Of a stretch of 64,000 nt of DNA, positions 46,282-54,751 are shown piece by piece (the stretch's first letter is position 1; each line of letters starts with the position of its first letter). The stretch lies in NCBI RefSeq assembly GCF_004310685.1, contig NZ_SISG01000001.1, positions 1,364,001-1,428,000 of the forward strand, read 5' to 3'. Made by a program: the position numbers and the translations under genes. The stretch is from Glaciihabitans arcticus (GTDB lineage: Bacteria > Actinomycetota > Actinomycetes > Actinomycetales > Microbacteriaceae). The notes under the pieces are model-generated. The model was not told where the DNA came from. It searched no databases and saw only the letters and a program-made list of their open reading frames with translations.

Positions 46282-46860
46282 ATGGAACCCACGGCCCGCA
46301 GCCTCGCCAAGGCAGATCGTCGGCAGTCGTTGCTGGATGCCGCGGCGCGCCTCTACGCCGAGCGCGGGTTTCCCCGAGTCTCTCTCGAGGATCTCGGCGC
46401 GGCCGCCGGCGTGAGCGGACCGGCCGTCTATCGGCACTTCGCTGGCAAGCAGGCTGTGCTGGCCGCACTGCTCATCGAGGTCAGCGAGGGGCTCGTCGAG
46501 GGTGGGCGGCGCGTGATCAACTCGGCACCGGATGCGCGGACGGCGCTCGAGGAGCTCGTAGCCTTCCACGTGGAGTTCGCGCTCTCCAATCCCGACGTCA
46601 TCGTGGTGCAGGATCGCGACCTCGCGAGCCTCACCGAGGACGACAACGAGGCCGTGCGACGCCTGCAGCGCACGTATATCGACGCCTGGGTGGACGTGCT
46701 CGCGGAGCTGCACCCGGGTGTTCCCCGTACCGACCTGCGCATCCGCGCGCGCGCGACCTTCGGCCTCATCAATTCGACGCCGCACAGTGCCCGAAGCGCG
46801 GCTCGCCCCTCGGTGCGCGCGCTGCTCACGGCGATGGCGCTCGCGGCGCTGAGCAGTTAG
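46282..46860 (+). CDS. TetR-family repressor, probable regulator of branched-chain catabolism
   Basis: A 192-residue regulator. The helix-turn-helix is at residues 12-58: RRQSLLDAAARLYAERGF, SLEDLGAAAGVSGPAVYRHFAGK. The ligand-binding helices follow. It is divergent from the accD1 operon with tandem palindromes between, and it corresponds in context to mycobacterial BkaR (Rv2506), a TetR repressor of the same pathway. Acyl-CoA or ketoacid effectors are likely (inference). The gene is convergent with bkdC, nine bases from its stop. Confidence 0.9.
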   Translation: MEPTARSLAKADRRQSLLDAAARLYAERGFPRVSLEDLGAAAGVSGPAVYRHFAGKQAVLAALLIEVSEGLVEGGRRVINSAPDARTALEELVAFHVEFALSNPDVIVVQDRDLASLTEDDNEAVRRLQRTYIDAWVDVLAELHPGVPRTDLRIRARATFGLINSTPHSARSAARPSVRALLTAMALAALSS

Positions 46861-46869
46861 CGCGGCGAG

Positions 46870-48153
46870 TTAGATCCTCGCGAGCGCCGTCCCCGGCTCC
46901 TCGAGGATCGCACCGACCTCGGCCAGGAAGCGGGATCCCTGCTCCCCGTCGACGACCCGGTGGTCGAACGACAAGCTGAGGGTCATCACGTCGCGGAGCT
47001 TCACCTTGCCCCGGTGCTCCCACGGCCGCTTGCGCACCGCGCCGAGGGCGAGGATGCCCGCCTCCCCCGGGTTGAGGATCGGGGTTCCGGCGTCCACGCC
47101 GAACACCCCCACGTTGGAGATGGTGAAGCTGCCGCCGGTGAGATCCGCGGGGCTCGTGCGCCCGGCTCGGGCCGTCGCGACGAGACCGGCGAGCGCGTCG
47201 GCGAGTTCGGGGAGCCGGAGCTGCTCCGTCCGCTTGAGGTTGGGCACCATCAGTCCGCGCGGCGTTGCGGCCGCGATGCCGAGGGTGATCGACCCGAGTT
47301 CGACGATCTCGTGAGCTGCGGCATCCCATCGCGCATTCAGCGAAGGGTGGTTGCCGAGCGCCAGCGTGACGGCGCGCGCCACGATCACCAGCAGGTTCAG
47401 CCGGCGTTCTGAGAATTCAGGAGTCTCGCGTAGCCTCTCGACGAGCCGCACGCTGCGCGTGACATCCACGTCGAGGAACACCGTCACGTGCGGGGCGGTG
47501 AACGCACTCGCGACCATCGCCTCGGCGGTCAGCTTGCGCACGCCGGAGATGGGGGTGCGCCGGTCGGTCCCCGAGCTTGTTGAAGGGCGAGCTGGCTCAG
47601 AGACAGTGGCGCCGGATGCCGCGCGCTCCACATCCCCCCGCGTGATCAGGCCGTCGCTGCCGCTGCCGACAACGGACGCGAGATCGACGCCGAGGCTCGC
47701 GGCCAGCTTGCGCACCGGCGGCGTGGAACGTGGTGTCTCCCCGGCAGAGCCGGTCGATCGCGTGGAGACCACGGCCGAGTCGGCGCCGGCACCGTCCGCA
47801 ACTCCACCACGTGCCTTCCGCTTCGGCGCAGACCCATCCCCGACGGTCGGCCCATAGCCAACGAGAACAGGTGTGCGCTCCGCCCGGGCCGGCTCCGCAG
47901 CCTCCTCGACAGACTCCACCTCGACCGACATCAGCGGCGCCCCCACCTGGATCGTCTCGCCGGGCTCCCCGTATAGTCGCGCCACAACCCCCGCGAACGG
48001 AGACGGCAGCTCGACGAGTGCCTTGGCCGTCTCCACCTCGGCGATCACCTGGTTGAGCTCGATCGGGTCGCCGACCGCAACCCGCCAGCCGACGAGCTCG
48101 GATTCGGTGAGTCCCTCCCCGAGGTCGGGCAGTTTGAAGTCGCGGACGCTCAT
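46870..48153 (-). CDS. bkdC: Branched-chain alpha-ketoacid dehydrogenase E2 (dihydrolipoyl acyltransferase)
   Basis: A 427-residue core subunit. The lipoyl domain (1-77) has Lys44 in EVETAKALVE; a long low-complexity linker, a peripheral-subunit-binding domain (TPPVRKLAASLGVDLASV) and the catalytic domain with LSFDHRVVDGEQGSRF follow. It transfers acyl groups to CoA. The linker encodes ARPSTSSGTD, a peptide that arises when a common Microbacteriaceae repeat lies in a gene. ATG at 48153 overlaps the bkdB stop (ATGA); an ATG at 48168 is less likely. The E3 subunit is not in this window. Confidence 0.93.
   Translation of the reverse strand: MSVRDFKLPDLGEGLTESELVGWRVAVGDPIELNQVIAEVETAKALVELPSPFAGVVARLYGEPGETIQVGAPLMSVEVESVEEAAEPARAERTPVLVGYGPTVGDGSAPKRKARGGVADGAGADSAVVSTRSTGSAGETPRSTPPVRKLAASLGVDLASVVGSGSDGLITRGDVERAASGATVSEPARPSTSSGTDRRTPISGVRKLTAEAMVASAFTAPHVTVFLDVDVTRSVRLVERLRETPEFSERRLNLLVIVARAVTLALGNHPSLNARWDAAAHEIVELGSITLGIAAATPRGLMVPNLKRTEQLRLPELADALAGLVATARAGRTSPADLTGGSFTISNVGVFGVDAGTPILNPGEAGILALGAVRKRPWEHRGKVKLRDVMTLSLSFDHRVVDGEQGSRFLAEVGAILEEPGTALARI
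47565..47590. repeat. Repeat-derived insert in the bkdC linker
   Basis: CCGAGCTTGTTGAAGGG and flanks look like the dispersed CCGAGCTTGTCGAAGGG element of Microbacteriaceae, here translated as ARPSTSSGTD. A second degenerate element (GGTCGATCGCGTGGAGACC, about 47751-47769) lies in the same linker. Recognised from memory. Confidence 0.4.
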
Positions 48154-49154
48154 GCGCTTGCCACCCATCCCGTCAGTGAATTCTGGCGGCCCAGCACGCG
48201 GTCGACGGCGTCGAGGATCCGGTCGAGGTCGGGCAGGAAGTGCTCCTCGAGCTTCGCCGCCGGATACGGCGTATCGAAGCCGGTCACCCGGGCGGGCGCC
48301 GCCTCGAGGTGCTCGAAGCAGCGCTCGGTGATGACTGCGGCAAGCTCGGCACCGACACCGCCGAACTGGGCAGCCTCATGCGTGATGACGAGTCGGCCGG
48401 TGCGCCGCACCGAGGCCTCGACGGTCGCGAAGTCGACCGGGGACAGCGAGCGCAGGTCGATGACCTCGATCGAGATTCCATCGGCGAGGGCTGCGGCCGC
48501 GGCATCCAGTGCGGTCGATACCAGCGGTCCGTAGGTCACGAGGGTCACGTCGGTGCCGGGCAAGACTACGCGGGCGGCGTGTAGCGGCAGGTCGAGCGTC
48601 TCGTCCACTTCGCCTTTCACCCAGTAGCGCCGCTTCGGCTCGAAGAACAGCACGGGGTCATCCGACGCGATCGCCTGCCGCAGCATCGAGTAGCCGTCCT
48701 GCGGGTTCGAGCAGGCGACGACGCGCAGCCCCGAGGTGTGGGTGAAGTAGGCCTCGGGCGACTCCGAGTGGTGTTCGACCGCCCCGATGCCGCCACCGAA
48801 GGGCACACGAATGGTGATCGGCATCCGCACGTTCCCCGCCGTGCGGTAGTGCAGCTTCGCGACCTGCGCCACGATCTGGTCGAAGCCGGGGTAAATGAAT
48901 CCGTCGAACTGAATCTCGCACACCGGCCGATACCCGCGGAACGCGAGCCCTACCGCCGTGCCGATGATCCCCGACTCCGCGAGCGGCATGTCCATGACCC
49001 GGTCCGCGCCGAAGTCGGCCTGCAGCCCGTCCGTGACGCGGAACACCCCGCCGAGCGTGCCGACGTCCTCCCCCATGATCACGACGCGCGGGTCGTCCTC
49101 GAGGGCACGGCGCAGGCCGAGTCCGAGCGCCTTGGCAAGAGTCAGGGTCGTCAT
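48150..49154 (-). CDS. bkdB: Branched-chain alpha-ketoacid dehydrogenase E1 beta
   Basis: A 334-residue transketolase-like subunit. VVIMGEDVGTLGGVFRVTDGL, DMPLAESGIIGTAVGLA, YPGFDQIVAQVAKLHYRT and GAVEHHSESPEAYFTHTSGLRVV are E1beta signatures; the C-terminal transketolase domain begins VTLVTYGPLV. With bkdA it decarboxylates 2-ketoisocaproate, 2-ketoisovalerate or 2-keto-3-methylvalerate using thiamine diphosphate. It overlaps bkdA and bkdC by 4 bases each. Confidence 0.95.
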   Translation of the reverse strand: MTTLTLAKALGLGLRRALEDDPRVVIMGEDVGTLGGVFRVTDGLQADFGADRVMDMPLAESGIIGTAVGLAFRGYRPVCEIQFDGFIYPGFDQIVAQVAKLHYRTAGNVRMPITIRVPFGGGIGAVEHHSESPEAYFTHTSGLRVVACSNPQDGYSMLRQAIASDDPVLFFEPKRRYWVKGEVDETLDLPLHAARVVLPGTDVTLVTYGPLVSTALDAAAAALADGISIEVIDLRSLSPVDFATVEASVRRTGRLVITHEAAQFGGVGAELAAVITERCFEHLEAAPARVTGFDTPYPAAKLEEHFLPDLDRILDAVDRVLGRQNSLTGWVASA

Positions 49155-50290
49155 GACGCATCCCCGAACTGGCCTGCGTCGAATAAACGCAGGTACGCCG
49201 AGTACTGGCTGCGCTGTCGCTCGAGCTCCGGGTCACCCGTGGCGTACACGTAATCGAAGACGGTGAGCGGTTCGGGATCCGCGAGCCCGAGGCATCCCGC
49301 ACGCAGTTCTGCGGCGACCGCAGCAGCCCGGGATGCAACGCGCTCCCGCACCCCGTCGGTCAGCAGCCCGGCTGCCGCGAGCAGCCGCTCGAGTCGATCC
49401 ACCGGATCCTTCGCGGCCCACTCGGCCTTCTCAGCGGGGTTCTCATACCGACCCGGATCATCCGACGTCGTGTGCGGCCCCATGCGGTACGTCACAGCCT
49501 CGATAAACATCGGGCCGCCGCCATTGCGGGCGCGGTCGAGGGCGATGCGAGTCGCCGCCATCACGGCAAGCACGTCGTTGCCGTCCACGCGCATCGAGGG
49601 GATGCCGAAGGCCGGAGCGCGCCCCGCGATCGGACGGGCCGCCTGCAGCCCGACCGGCTCGGAGATCGCCCACTGGTTGTTCTGGCAGAAGAAGATCACC
49701 GGGGCGTGGAAGCTCGCGGCGAAGATCATCGCCTCGTTGACGTCGCCCTGGCTGGTCGCCCCGTCGCCGAAGTAGGCGATCGCGACCGAGTCGACGCCGT
49801 CCTTCTGGCAGCCGAGCGCGTAGCCGGTGGCGTGCAGCGCCTGCGCGCCGATGATCACGGCGGGGGTGGCCATACCCACGTCGAACGGATTCCAGCCGGA
49901 GAGGGCGGTGCCTCGCCAGACCGGCATCAGCTCGGCGATCTCGACTCCGCGGCAGTAGGCGACGGCGTTCTCGCGGTAGCTGGTGAAGACAAAGTCGTCA
50001 TCCCGAAGGGCACGGGCCGAGCCGATCTGGGCGGCCTCCTGACCGAGCAGCGGCGGCCACAGGCCCAACTCGCCTTGGCGCTGCAGGGCTGTCGCCTCGG
50101 TGTCGATGCGGCGCACGACGACGAGGTCTTCGTAGAGGGCTACGAGGTCGTCGTCGGTCAGGTCGGCGATCCAGGGGTCGTAGTCGGGATGGGCGACTCG
50201 GTCCCCATCCGGTGTCAGCAACTGAACCGGCACCCAGTCGGGGCCGAGAAGTTCAGCGAGCTCGTTGTCAGCGGATACGGTTTCGCGCAT
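49151..50290 (-). CDS. bkdA: Branched-chain alpha-ketoacid dehydrogenase E1 alpha
   Basis: A 379-residue thiamine-diphosphate subunit. The TPP motif GDGATSQGDVNEAMIFAA and the closing FFCQNNQWAIS are clear, as is the phosphorylation-loop-like YRMGPHTTSDDP. The ATG at 50290 with AAGGAGAC was chosen; upstream codons to 50332 lack a site. First gene of bkdABC, divergent from a flavoprotein gene. A 20-base inverted repeat lies in the shared control region. Confidence 0.95.
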   Translation of the reverse strand: MRETVSADNELAELLGPDWVPVQLLTPDGDRVAHPDYDPWIADLTDDDLVALYEDLVVVRRIDTEATALQRQGELGLWPPLLGQEAAQIGSARALRDDDFVFTSYRENAVAYCRGVEIAELMPVWRGTALSGWNPFDVGMATPAVIIGAQALHATGYALGCQKDGVDSVAIAYFGDGATSQGDVNEAMIFAASFHAPVIFFCQNNQWAISEPVGLQAARPIAGRAPAFGIPSMRVDGNDVLAVMAATRIALDRARNGGGPMFIEAVTYRMGPHTTSDDPGRYENPAEKAEWAAKDPVDRLERLLAAAGLLTDGVRERVASRAAAVAAELRAGCLGLADPEPLTVFDYVYATGDPELERQRSQYSAYLRLFDAGQFGDAS

Positions 50291-50444
50291 CGGTGTCTCC
50301 TTGATCCGTCCTCGCCCGGGTGGGTTGCACACGCAGCGAGGGGTGATCGACGACCTCGGTTTGTAGCCTCTGGTCGACCGGGCGACGTTGCCCGGATACT
50401 GGCGACGCTACCGAGCGCATCACCCAGAAGCAAGCATTTGCGTG

Positions 50445-50464
50445 AGTGGGTCACTCGACCCACT
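50445..50464. promoter_or_regulatory. Inverted repeat AGTGGGT-cactcg-ACCCACT
   Basis: Perfect 7-bp arms around 6 bases, directly before a TACTAT hexamer at 50464-50469 that could be the -10 of the flavoprotein gene. It differs from the TetR operators near accD1. Likely a separate regulator. Confidence 0.45.
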
Positions 50465-50500
50465 ACTATCGGAGCACCATTCAGGACGAAGGAGTTACGG

Positions 50501-52165
50501 ATGACCTCAGACGCCATAGTCATCGGAGCGGGACTCTCCGGGCTCGTCGCCACAGCGGAGCTCGTGGCCGCCGGCAAGCGGGTCACCGTGCTCGAGCAGG
50601 AGCCCGAGGCGAGCTTCGGCGGGCAAGCGTGGTGGTCGTTCGGCGGGCTGTTCCTCATCGACTCCCCCGAGCAGCGGCGGATGGGCATCAAAGACTCGTT
50701 CGAACTGGCCCGGCAGGACTGGTTCGGGTCGGCCGGCTTCGACCGCCCCGAGGACAACTGGCCGCGCCAGTGGGCGGAGGCCTACCTGCAGTTCGCGGCC
50801 ACCGAGAAGCGGTCGTGGCTTCGTGAGAGGGGCGTGAGCTTCTTCCCCGTCGTCGGCTGGGCGGAGCGCGGCGGCTACGGCGCGAACGGGCACGGCAACT
50901 CCGTGCCCCGCTTCCACATCACCTGGGGCACCGGTCCCGGCGTGGTCGCGCCCTTCGAGCGCATCGTGCGCGAGGGGGTTGAGAGGGGCCTCGTGACCCT
51001 GAAGTTCCGGCACCGCGTCGACGGACTCGTGACGCGCGGAGGCGCCGTGGTGGGAGCGCGCGGCGCCATCCTCGCCCCTGATAACGCGGGGCGCGGTGCG
51101 GCCAGCAACCGCGAGATGACGGGAGACTTCGAACTCGAGGCCGGCGCGGTCATCGTGACCAGCGGCGGTATCGGCGGCAACCACGAGCAGGTGCGCAAGC
51201 AGTGGCCGGCGCGCATGGGCGAGCCGCCGAAGCACATGCTGAGCGGTGTGCCCGCGCACGTCGACGGACGGATGCTCGGCATCTCCGAGCAGGCCGGGGC
51301 GAACCTCATCAACGGCGATCGAATGTGGCACTACGTCGAGGGCATCACCAACTTCGACCCGGTGTGGGCGAGCCACGGCATTCGCATCCTGCCTGGTCCC
51401 TCGAGCCTGTGGCTGGACGCGACCGGCACGCGCCTGCCCGTTCCGCTGTTCCCCGGATTCGACACGCTCGGCACGCTCGAGCACCTGCGCACGACGGGGC
51501 ACGACCACTCCTGGTTCATCCTCACCCAGAAGATCATCGAGAAGGAGTTCGCGCTCTCGGGCAGCGAGCAGAACCCCGATCTGACCGGCAAGAGCGTGCG
51601 CGAGCTGCTGCGCCAGCGGCTCGGCAAGGGCGCGACCGAGCCGGTCGAGGCGTTCAAGGCGAAGGGTGCTGACTTCGTGGTGGCCGACACGCTCGAGAAG
51701 CTCTTCGAAGGCATGCGGGCGCTCAGCCCCGACGTCGAAATCGACTTCGCGCGGGTGCGGCTCGAGGTCGAGGGGCGCGACCGCGAGCTCGACAACGACT
51801 TCTCCAAGGACTCGCAGATCAACGCGATTCGACAGGCGCGGCACTACCGGGGCGACAAGCTCATTCGCGTCGCTCCCCCGCACAAGCTCGAGGACCCGTC
51901 GGCCGGCCCGCTCATCGCGGTGAAGCTGCACGTGCTCACCCGCAAGAGCCTCGGCGGCATCGAGACGAACCTTTCCGGACAGGCTCTGGATGCCACGGGC
52001 TCGCCCATTCCCGGACTGTACGCGGCCGGCGAAGCGAGCGGCTTCGGAGGTGGCGGCGTGCATGGATACCGCTCGCTCGAGGGCACGTTCCTCGGCGGCT
52101 GCATCTTCAGCGGTCGTCAGGCGGGTCGGGCTGTCGCGGGGCTGGGCGATACGACGCTCAACTAA
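50501..52165 (+). CDS. FAD-binding dehydrogenase of the fumarate reductase/KstD group
   Basis: A 554-residue flavoprotein. AIVIGAGLSGLVATAELVAAG at the N-terminus binds FAD; SFGGQAWWSFGGLFLID and the C-terminal GLYAAGEASGFGGGGVHGYRSLEGTFLGGCIFSGR are characteristic of the Rv0785-like family, annotated as FAD-binding dehydrogenases and related to ketosteroid dehydrogenases. Substrate unknown. The ATG at 50501 follows GGAG. It is divergent from bkdA, so a role in branched-chain or steroid-like acyl metabolism is possible but unproven. Confidence 0.88.
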   Translation: MTSDAIVIGAGLSGLVATAELVAAGKRVTVLEQEPEASFGGQAWWSFGGLFLIDSPEQRRMGIKDSFELARQDWFGSAGFDRPEDNWPRQWAEAYLQFAATEKRSWLRERGVSFFPVVGWAERGGYGANGHGNSVPRFHITWGTGPGVVAPFERIVREGVERGLVTLKFRHRVDGLVTRGGAVVGARGAILAPDNAGRGAASNREMTGDFELEAGAVIVTSGGIGGNHEQVRKQWPARMGEPPKHMLSGVPAHVDGRMLGISEQAGANLINGDRMWHYVEGITNFDPVWASHGIRILPGPSSLWLDATGTRLPVPLFPGFDTLGTLEHLRTTGHDHSWFILTQKIIEKEFALSGSEQNPDLTGKSVRELLRQRLGKGATEPVEAFKAKGADFVVADTLEKLFEGMRALSPDVEIDFARVRLEVEGRDRELDNDFSKDSQINAIRQARHYRGDKLIRVAPPHKLEDPSAGPLIAVKLHVLTRKSLGGIETNLSGQALDATGSPIPGLYAAGEASGFGGGGVHGYRSLEGTFLGGCIFSGRQAGRAVAGLGDTTLN

Positions 52166-52199
52166 GCTTTCCTCGGACCACTAGCGAGGGAGCAGCACC

Positions 52200-52829
52200 A
52201 TGAGCATCGATGGAACACCCACCACCCCGGAGGGCTGGTACCCCGATCCCTCCGGAGCCCCGAAGAGCCGCTGGTGGGATGGCACGGCCTGGACCGAGCA
52301 CTATCACGACCCCTCGGCGCCCGTCGATGCGAGCCCCGCGGCCGTGGGTTCCGCGACCATCACCGCCCCCGTTACGTCCACCGGCAGCGGTCCGTACACC
52401 CTGTGGCTCTGGATCATCATCGGCCTGCTCGCCGTCTCGTTCCTGTCCCTCGTGACCTTCGACTTCCAGGGCTACGTGCTCGCCTCGGCGTACTCCGTCA
52501 ACGACCCGTTCGCCATCTTCACGCCCGGCTACTTCCTGATGCTCGGGGTGAGCTTCATCGCCTACTGGGGCACCGTGGCTCTCGCCTTCTTCGACCACAA
52601 GGAGCTCAAGGCCCGCGGCATCGCGTCGCCGTTCCACTGGGCGTTCGCGTTCATCTCCTCGCTCGTCTACCTCGTCGGTCGCTCGATCGTGCTCAAGCGC
52701 CGCATCGGCAGCGGCATGCTGCCGCTCTGGGTCTCCGTCGGTTACGTCGTCGCCTGCGTCATCGTGGTCATCGTGTGGGTTGTCTCGACCGTCGCCCTCA
52801 TCACCTCGATCAGCAACGGCTTCAGTTGA
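52200..52829 (+). CDS. DUF2510 membrane protein, first of a tandem pair
   Basis: A 209-residue protein. An N-terminal DUF2510 motif (EGWYPDPSGAPKSRWWDGTAWTEH without signal peptide) precedes four membrane helices at about 64-85, 105-127, 145-165 and 175-200. DUF2510 is a short Trp-rich cytoplasmic module seen at the start of actinobacterial membrane proteins; its role is unknown. Its stop overlaps the TTG start of the paralogue behind it, and PFHWAFAFISSLVYLVGRS is nearly repeated there. Confidence 0.85.
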   Translation: MSIDGTPTTPEGWYPDPSGAPKSRWWDGTAWTEHYHDPSAPVDASPAAVGSATITAPVTSTGSGPYTLWLWIIIGLLAVSFLSLVTFDFQGYVLASAYSVNDPFAIFTPGYFLMLGVSFIAYWGTVALAFFDHKELKARGIASPFHWAFAFISSLVYLVGRSIVLKRRIGSGMLPLWVSVGYVVACVIVVIVWVVSTVALITSISNGFS

Positions 52830-53401
52830 GCACCGTCATCGCGGGCTGGTACCCCGATCCCGCAGGATCCGGCCGCAGTCGCTGGTGGGATGGCACGCAG
52901 TGGACAGAGAGCTACGAGACGCCCTACACGCTCGCGCCGCAGACGCTCGCCGCACCGGTCGGCACCCCCGCCTACAACAACTGGATCTGGGCGATCGTCG
53001 GACTGCTCGCCGTGCGCACGTTGCTCAGCGGGGTACCGCTCGTCATCCCCGGCTACTTCGAGAGCTCCGCGTCGGGAGCGACCACGGGTGAGTTCGCCAT
53101 GGTCGACCTCGTCACCGGCGTCATCAGCTGGATCCTGTACGGCGTCACCGTCGCCCTCGCCTACTTCGATTGGCGCACGCTGCGCGACTCGGGTGTGCCG
53201 AAGCCGTTCCACTGGGCGTTCGCGTTCCTGCCGACCCCGGTCTACCTGATCGGACGCGCGGTCGTCACCCGCCGTCGCACCGGAAAGGGTTTCGCGACCC
53301 TGTGGATCGCGATCGTCTACATGGCGCTGTCATTTATCGCGTTCATCGGCATCGTCGTCGCTGCCAGCATCTACGCGGTGGACAACCTCCCGGGCGTCTA
53401 G
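52826..53401 (+). CDS. DUF2510 membrane protein, second of a tandem pair
   Basis: A 191-residue paralogue of the preceding gene: AGWYPDPAGSGRSRWWDGTQWTES, then membrane helices around 45-65, 85-105 and 155-185, with PFHWAFAFLPTPVYLIGRA matching its neighbour. I chose the TTG at 52826 because it makes a TTGA overlap with the upstream stop; no ATG or GTG lies before the DUF2510 motif. The stop codon TAG overlaps that of the convergent MFS gene (CTAG). Confidence 0.8.
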   Translation: MSTVIAGWYPDPAGSGRSRWWDGTQWTESYETPYTLAPQTLAAPVGTPAYNNWIWAIVGLLAVRTLLSGVPLVIPGYFESSASGATTGEFAMVDLVTGVISWILYGVTVALAYFDWRTLRDSGVPKPFHWAFAFLPTPVYLIGRAVVTRRRTGKGFATLWIAIVYMALSFIAFIGIVVAASIYAVDNLPGV

Positions 53402-54672
53402 TCCGAGTCGTGCGCGTTGGCGTCGTCGTGCCCGTTGGCATTGTTGTGCCCGTCCGCATTCCTGAGCGGATGCACGAACGCCAGCACTACGAATGCCACG
53501 ATCATCGCGCCCGCGATGCAGCTCGCGACCACGAACACGCTGTTCAGCCCGCTCACGGTCACCAGTAGCCCGGCCAGGGCGGAACCGATGGGCAGGGCTC
53601 CCCAGCTGATGACCCGGGATGCCGAGTACACCCGCCCGAGCAGGTAGTCCGGCACGAGGTGCTGGCGGATGCCCGAGTTCAGGATGCGCCACACGCTGCT
53701 CCCCGCCGCGGCGACCGCGCCGGAGACCAGGAGCAGCACGTAATCCACCCCGAGCGCGGGGGCAAGCACGAGGATGAGGGTGCCGATGGTATCGATGCCG
53801 AGCAGCACGGATACGCCGACGCGCTTGCGCAGCCAGCCGTAGGCGAGGCTCGCGAGGAGTCCGCCGACCGCCATCCCGGTGAAGACGAAACCGTAGGCGA
53901 ACGCGCTCGCGTCGAGCGGTCCCGGACGCACCACGTAGAGCACGATGACCGACATGAACATGCCCCAGACGAGATTCATGCCCGCGTTGATGAGGGTCAG
54001 CCAGCGCAGCGTCGCGCTCGCCCAGAGGAAACTCATGCCGGCTCGCACGCGGCGGTCGGGTTCGGTGACGGGGATCGGAGCCGTGCCTGGCCGCTCGCTC
54101 GCGGGTCGCACGAAGGCGATCCCGACGAGGGCGAGCAGGTAGAGCACTCCGCCCGCACCAACTGCGAAGACGTGACCGAGCGAGATGAGTAGCCCGCCGA
54201 GCGGGGCGCCCGCGAACTCGTTGGATACCGTGATCGTCGCTTCGATCCTCGCGTTGGCTCGGCCGCGGTGCCTCATCCGCACGGTGCCGGGCACGGCGGA
54301 GACAAGACTCGTATCGACGAGCACCTCGGCCACACCGTAGAGCACCGCAGCGACGGCGACCACCCAGAACTCGAGCTCACCGAACAGCATGGCGACGGCG
54401 AGACCGACCAGGTACACGCCTCTCACCGAATTCGCCCAGAACAGGATGCGCCGCGCCCCGAGATGGTCGACCAGCCAGCCGCCGTGAATGCCGAAGAGGG
54501 GCCAGGCCAGCGTGGCGAGGGTCGTTACGAGGGCGACAAGTCCATCACTCGCACCGGCCGCGATCGCGAGCAGCGGAAGTGCGAACAGCACAACCCCGTC
54601 GCCGAGGTTCGCCGCCCCGGTCGCGAACCAGAGCCCGCGGAAGGACCGGCCGAGCGAATCGCGGCGGGTCAC
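53398..54672 (-). CDS. MFS transporter
   Basis: A 424-residue transporter with 12 predicted helices. LGDGVVLFALPLLA begins helix 1, GGWLVDHLGARRILFWAN is the loop 2-3 motif of major facilitators, and the second half starts FLWASATLRWL. It resembles drug and macrolide efflux proteins (MFS_3). The C-terminus is an unusual Asn/Asp/His stretch (NADGHNNANGHDDANAHD). The start is GTG at 54672; no ribosome site is evident, so the start is uncertain. Stop overlaps that of the DUF2510 gene. Confidence 0.87.
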   Translation of the reverse strand: MTRRDSLGRSFRGLWFATGAANLGDGVVLFALPLLAIAAGASDGLVALVTTLATLAWPLFGIHGGWLVDHLGARRILFWANSVRGVYLVGLAVAMLFGELEFWVVAVAAVLYGVAEVLVDTSLVSAVPGTVRMRHRGRANARIEATITVSNEFAGAPLGGLLISLGHVFAVGAGGVLYLLALVGIAFVRPASERPGTAPIPVTEPDRRVRAGMSFLWASATLRWLTLINAGMNLVWGMFMSVIVLYVVRPGPLDASAFAYGFVFTGMAVGGLLASLAYGWLRKRVGVSVLLGIDTIGTLILVLAPALGVDYVLLLVSGAVAAAGSSVWRILNSGIRQHLVPDYLLGRVYSASRVISWGALPIGSALAGLLVTVSGLNSVFVVASCIAGAMIVAFVVLAFVHPLRNADGHNNANGHDDANAHDSD

Positions 54673-54684
54673 GGGGTGGTGGTG

Positions 54685-54709
54685 GACGGGACGCGCGCGC
54701 TGTCCCGTC
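54685..54709 (-). other. Hairpin GACGGGAC...GTCCCGTC before the MFS gene
   Basis: Perfect 8-bp stem with a 9-base GC loop between the 54752 gene and the MFS start. There is no T tract; it could attenuate or stabilise the transcript. Confidence 0.35.
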
Positions 54710-54751
54710 GAGCCGCCCGCGTCTCCGCGGGGCGTGCTGTGTGCGTTGTGA

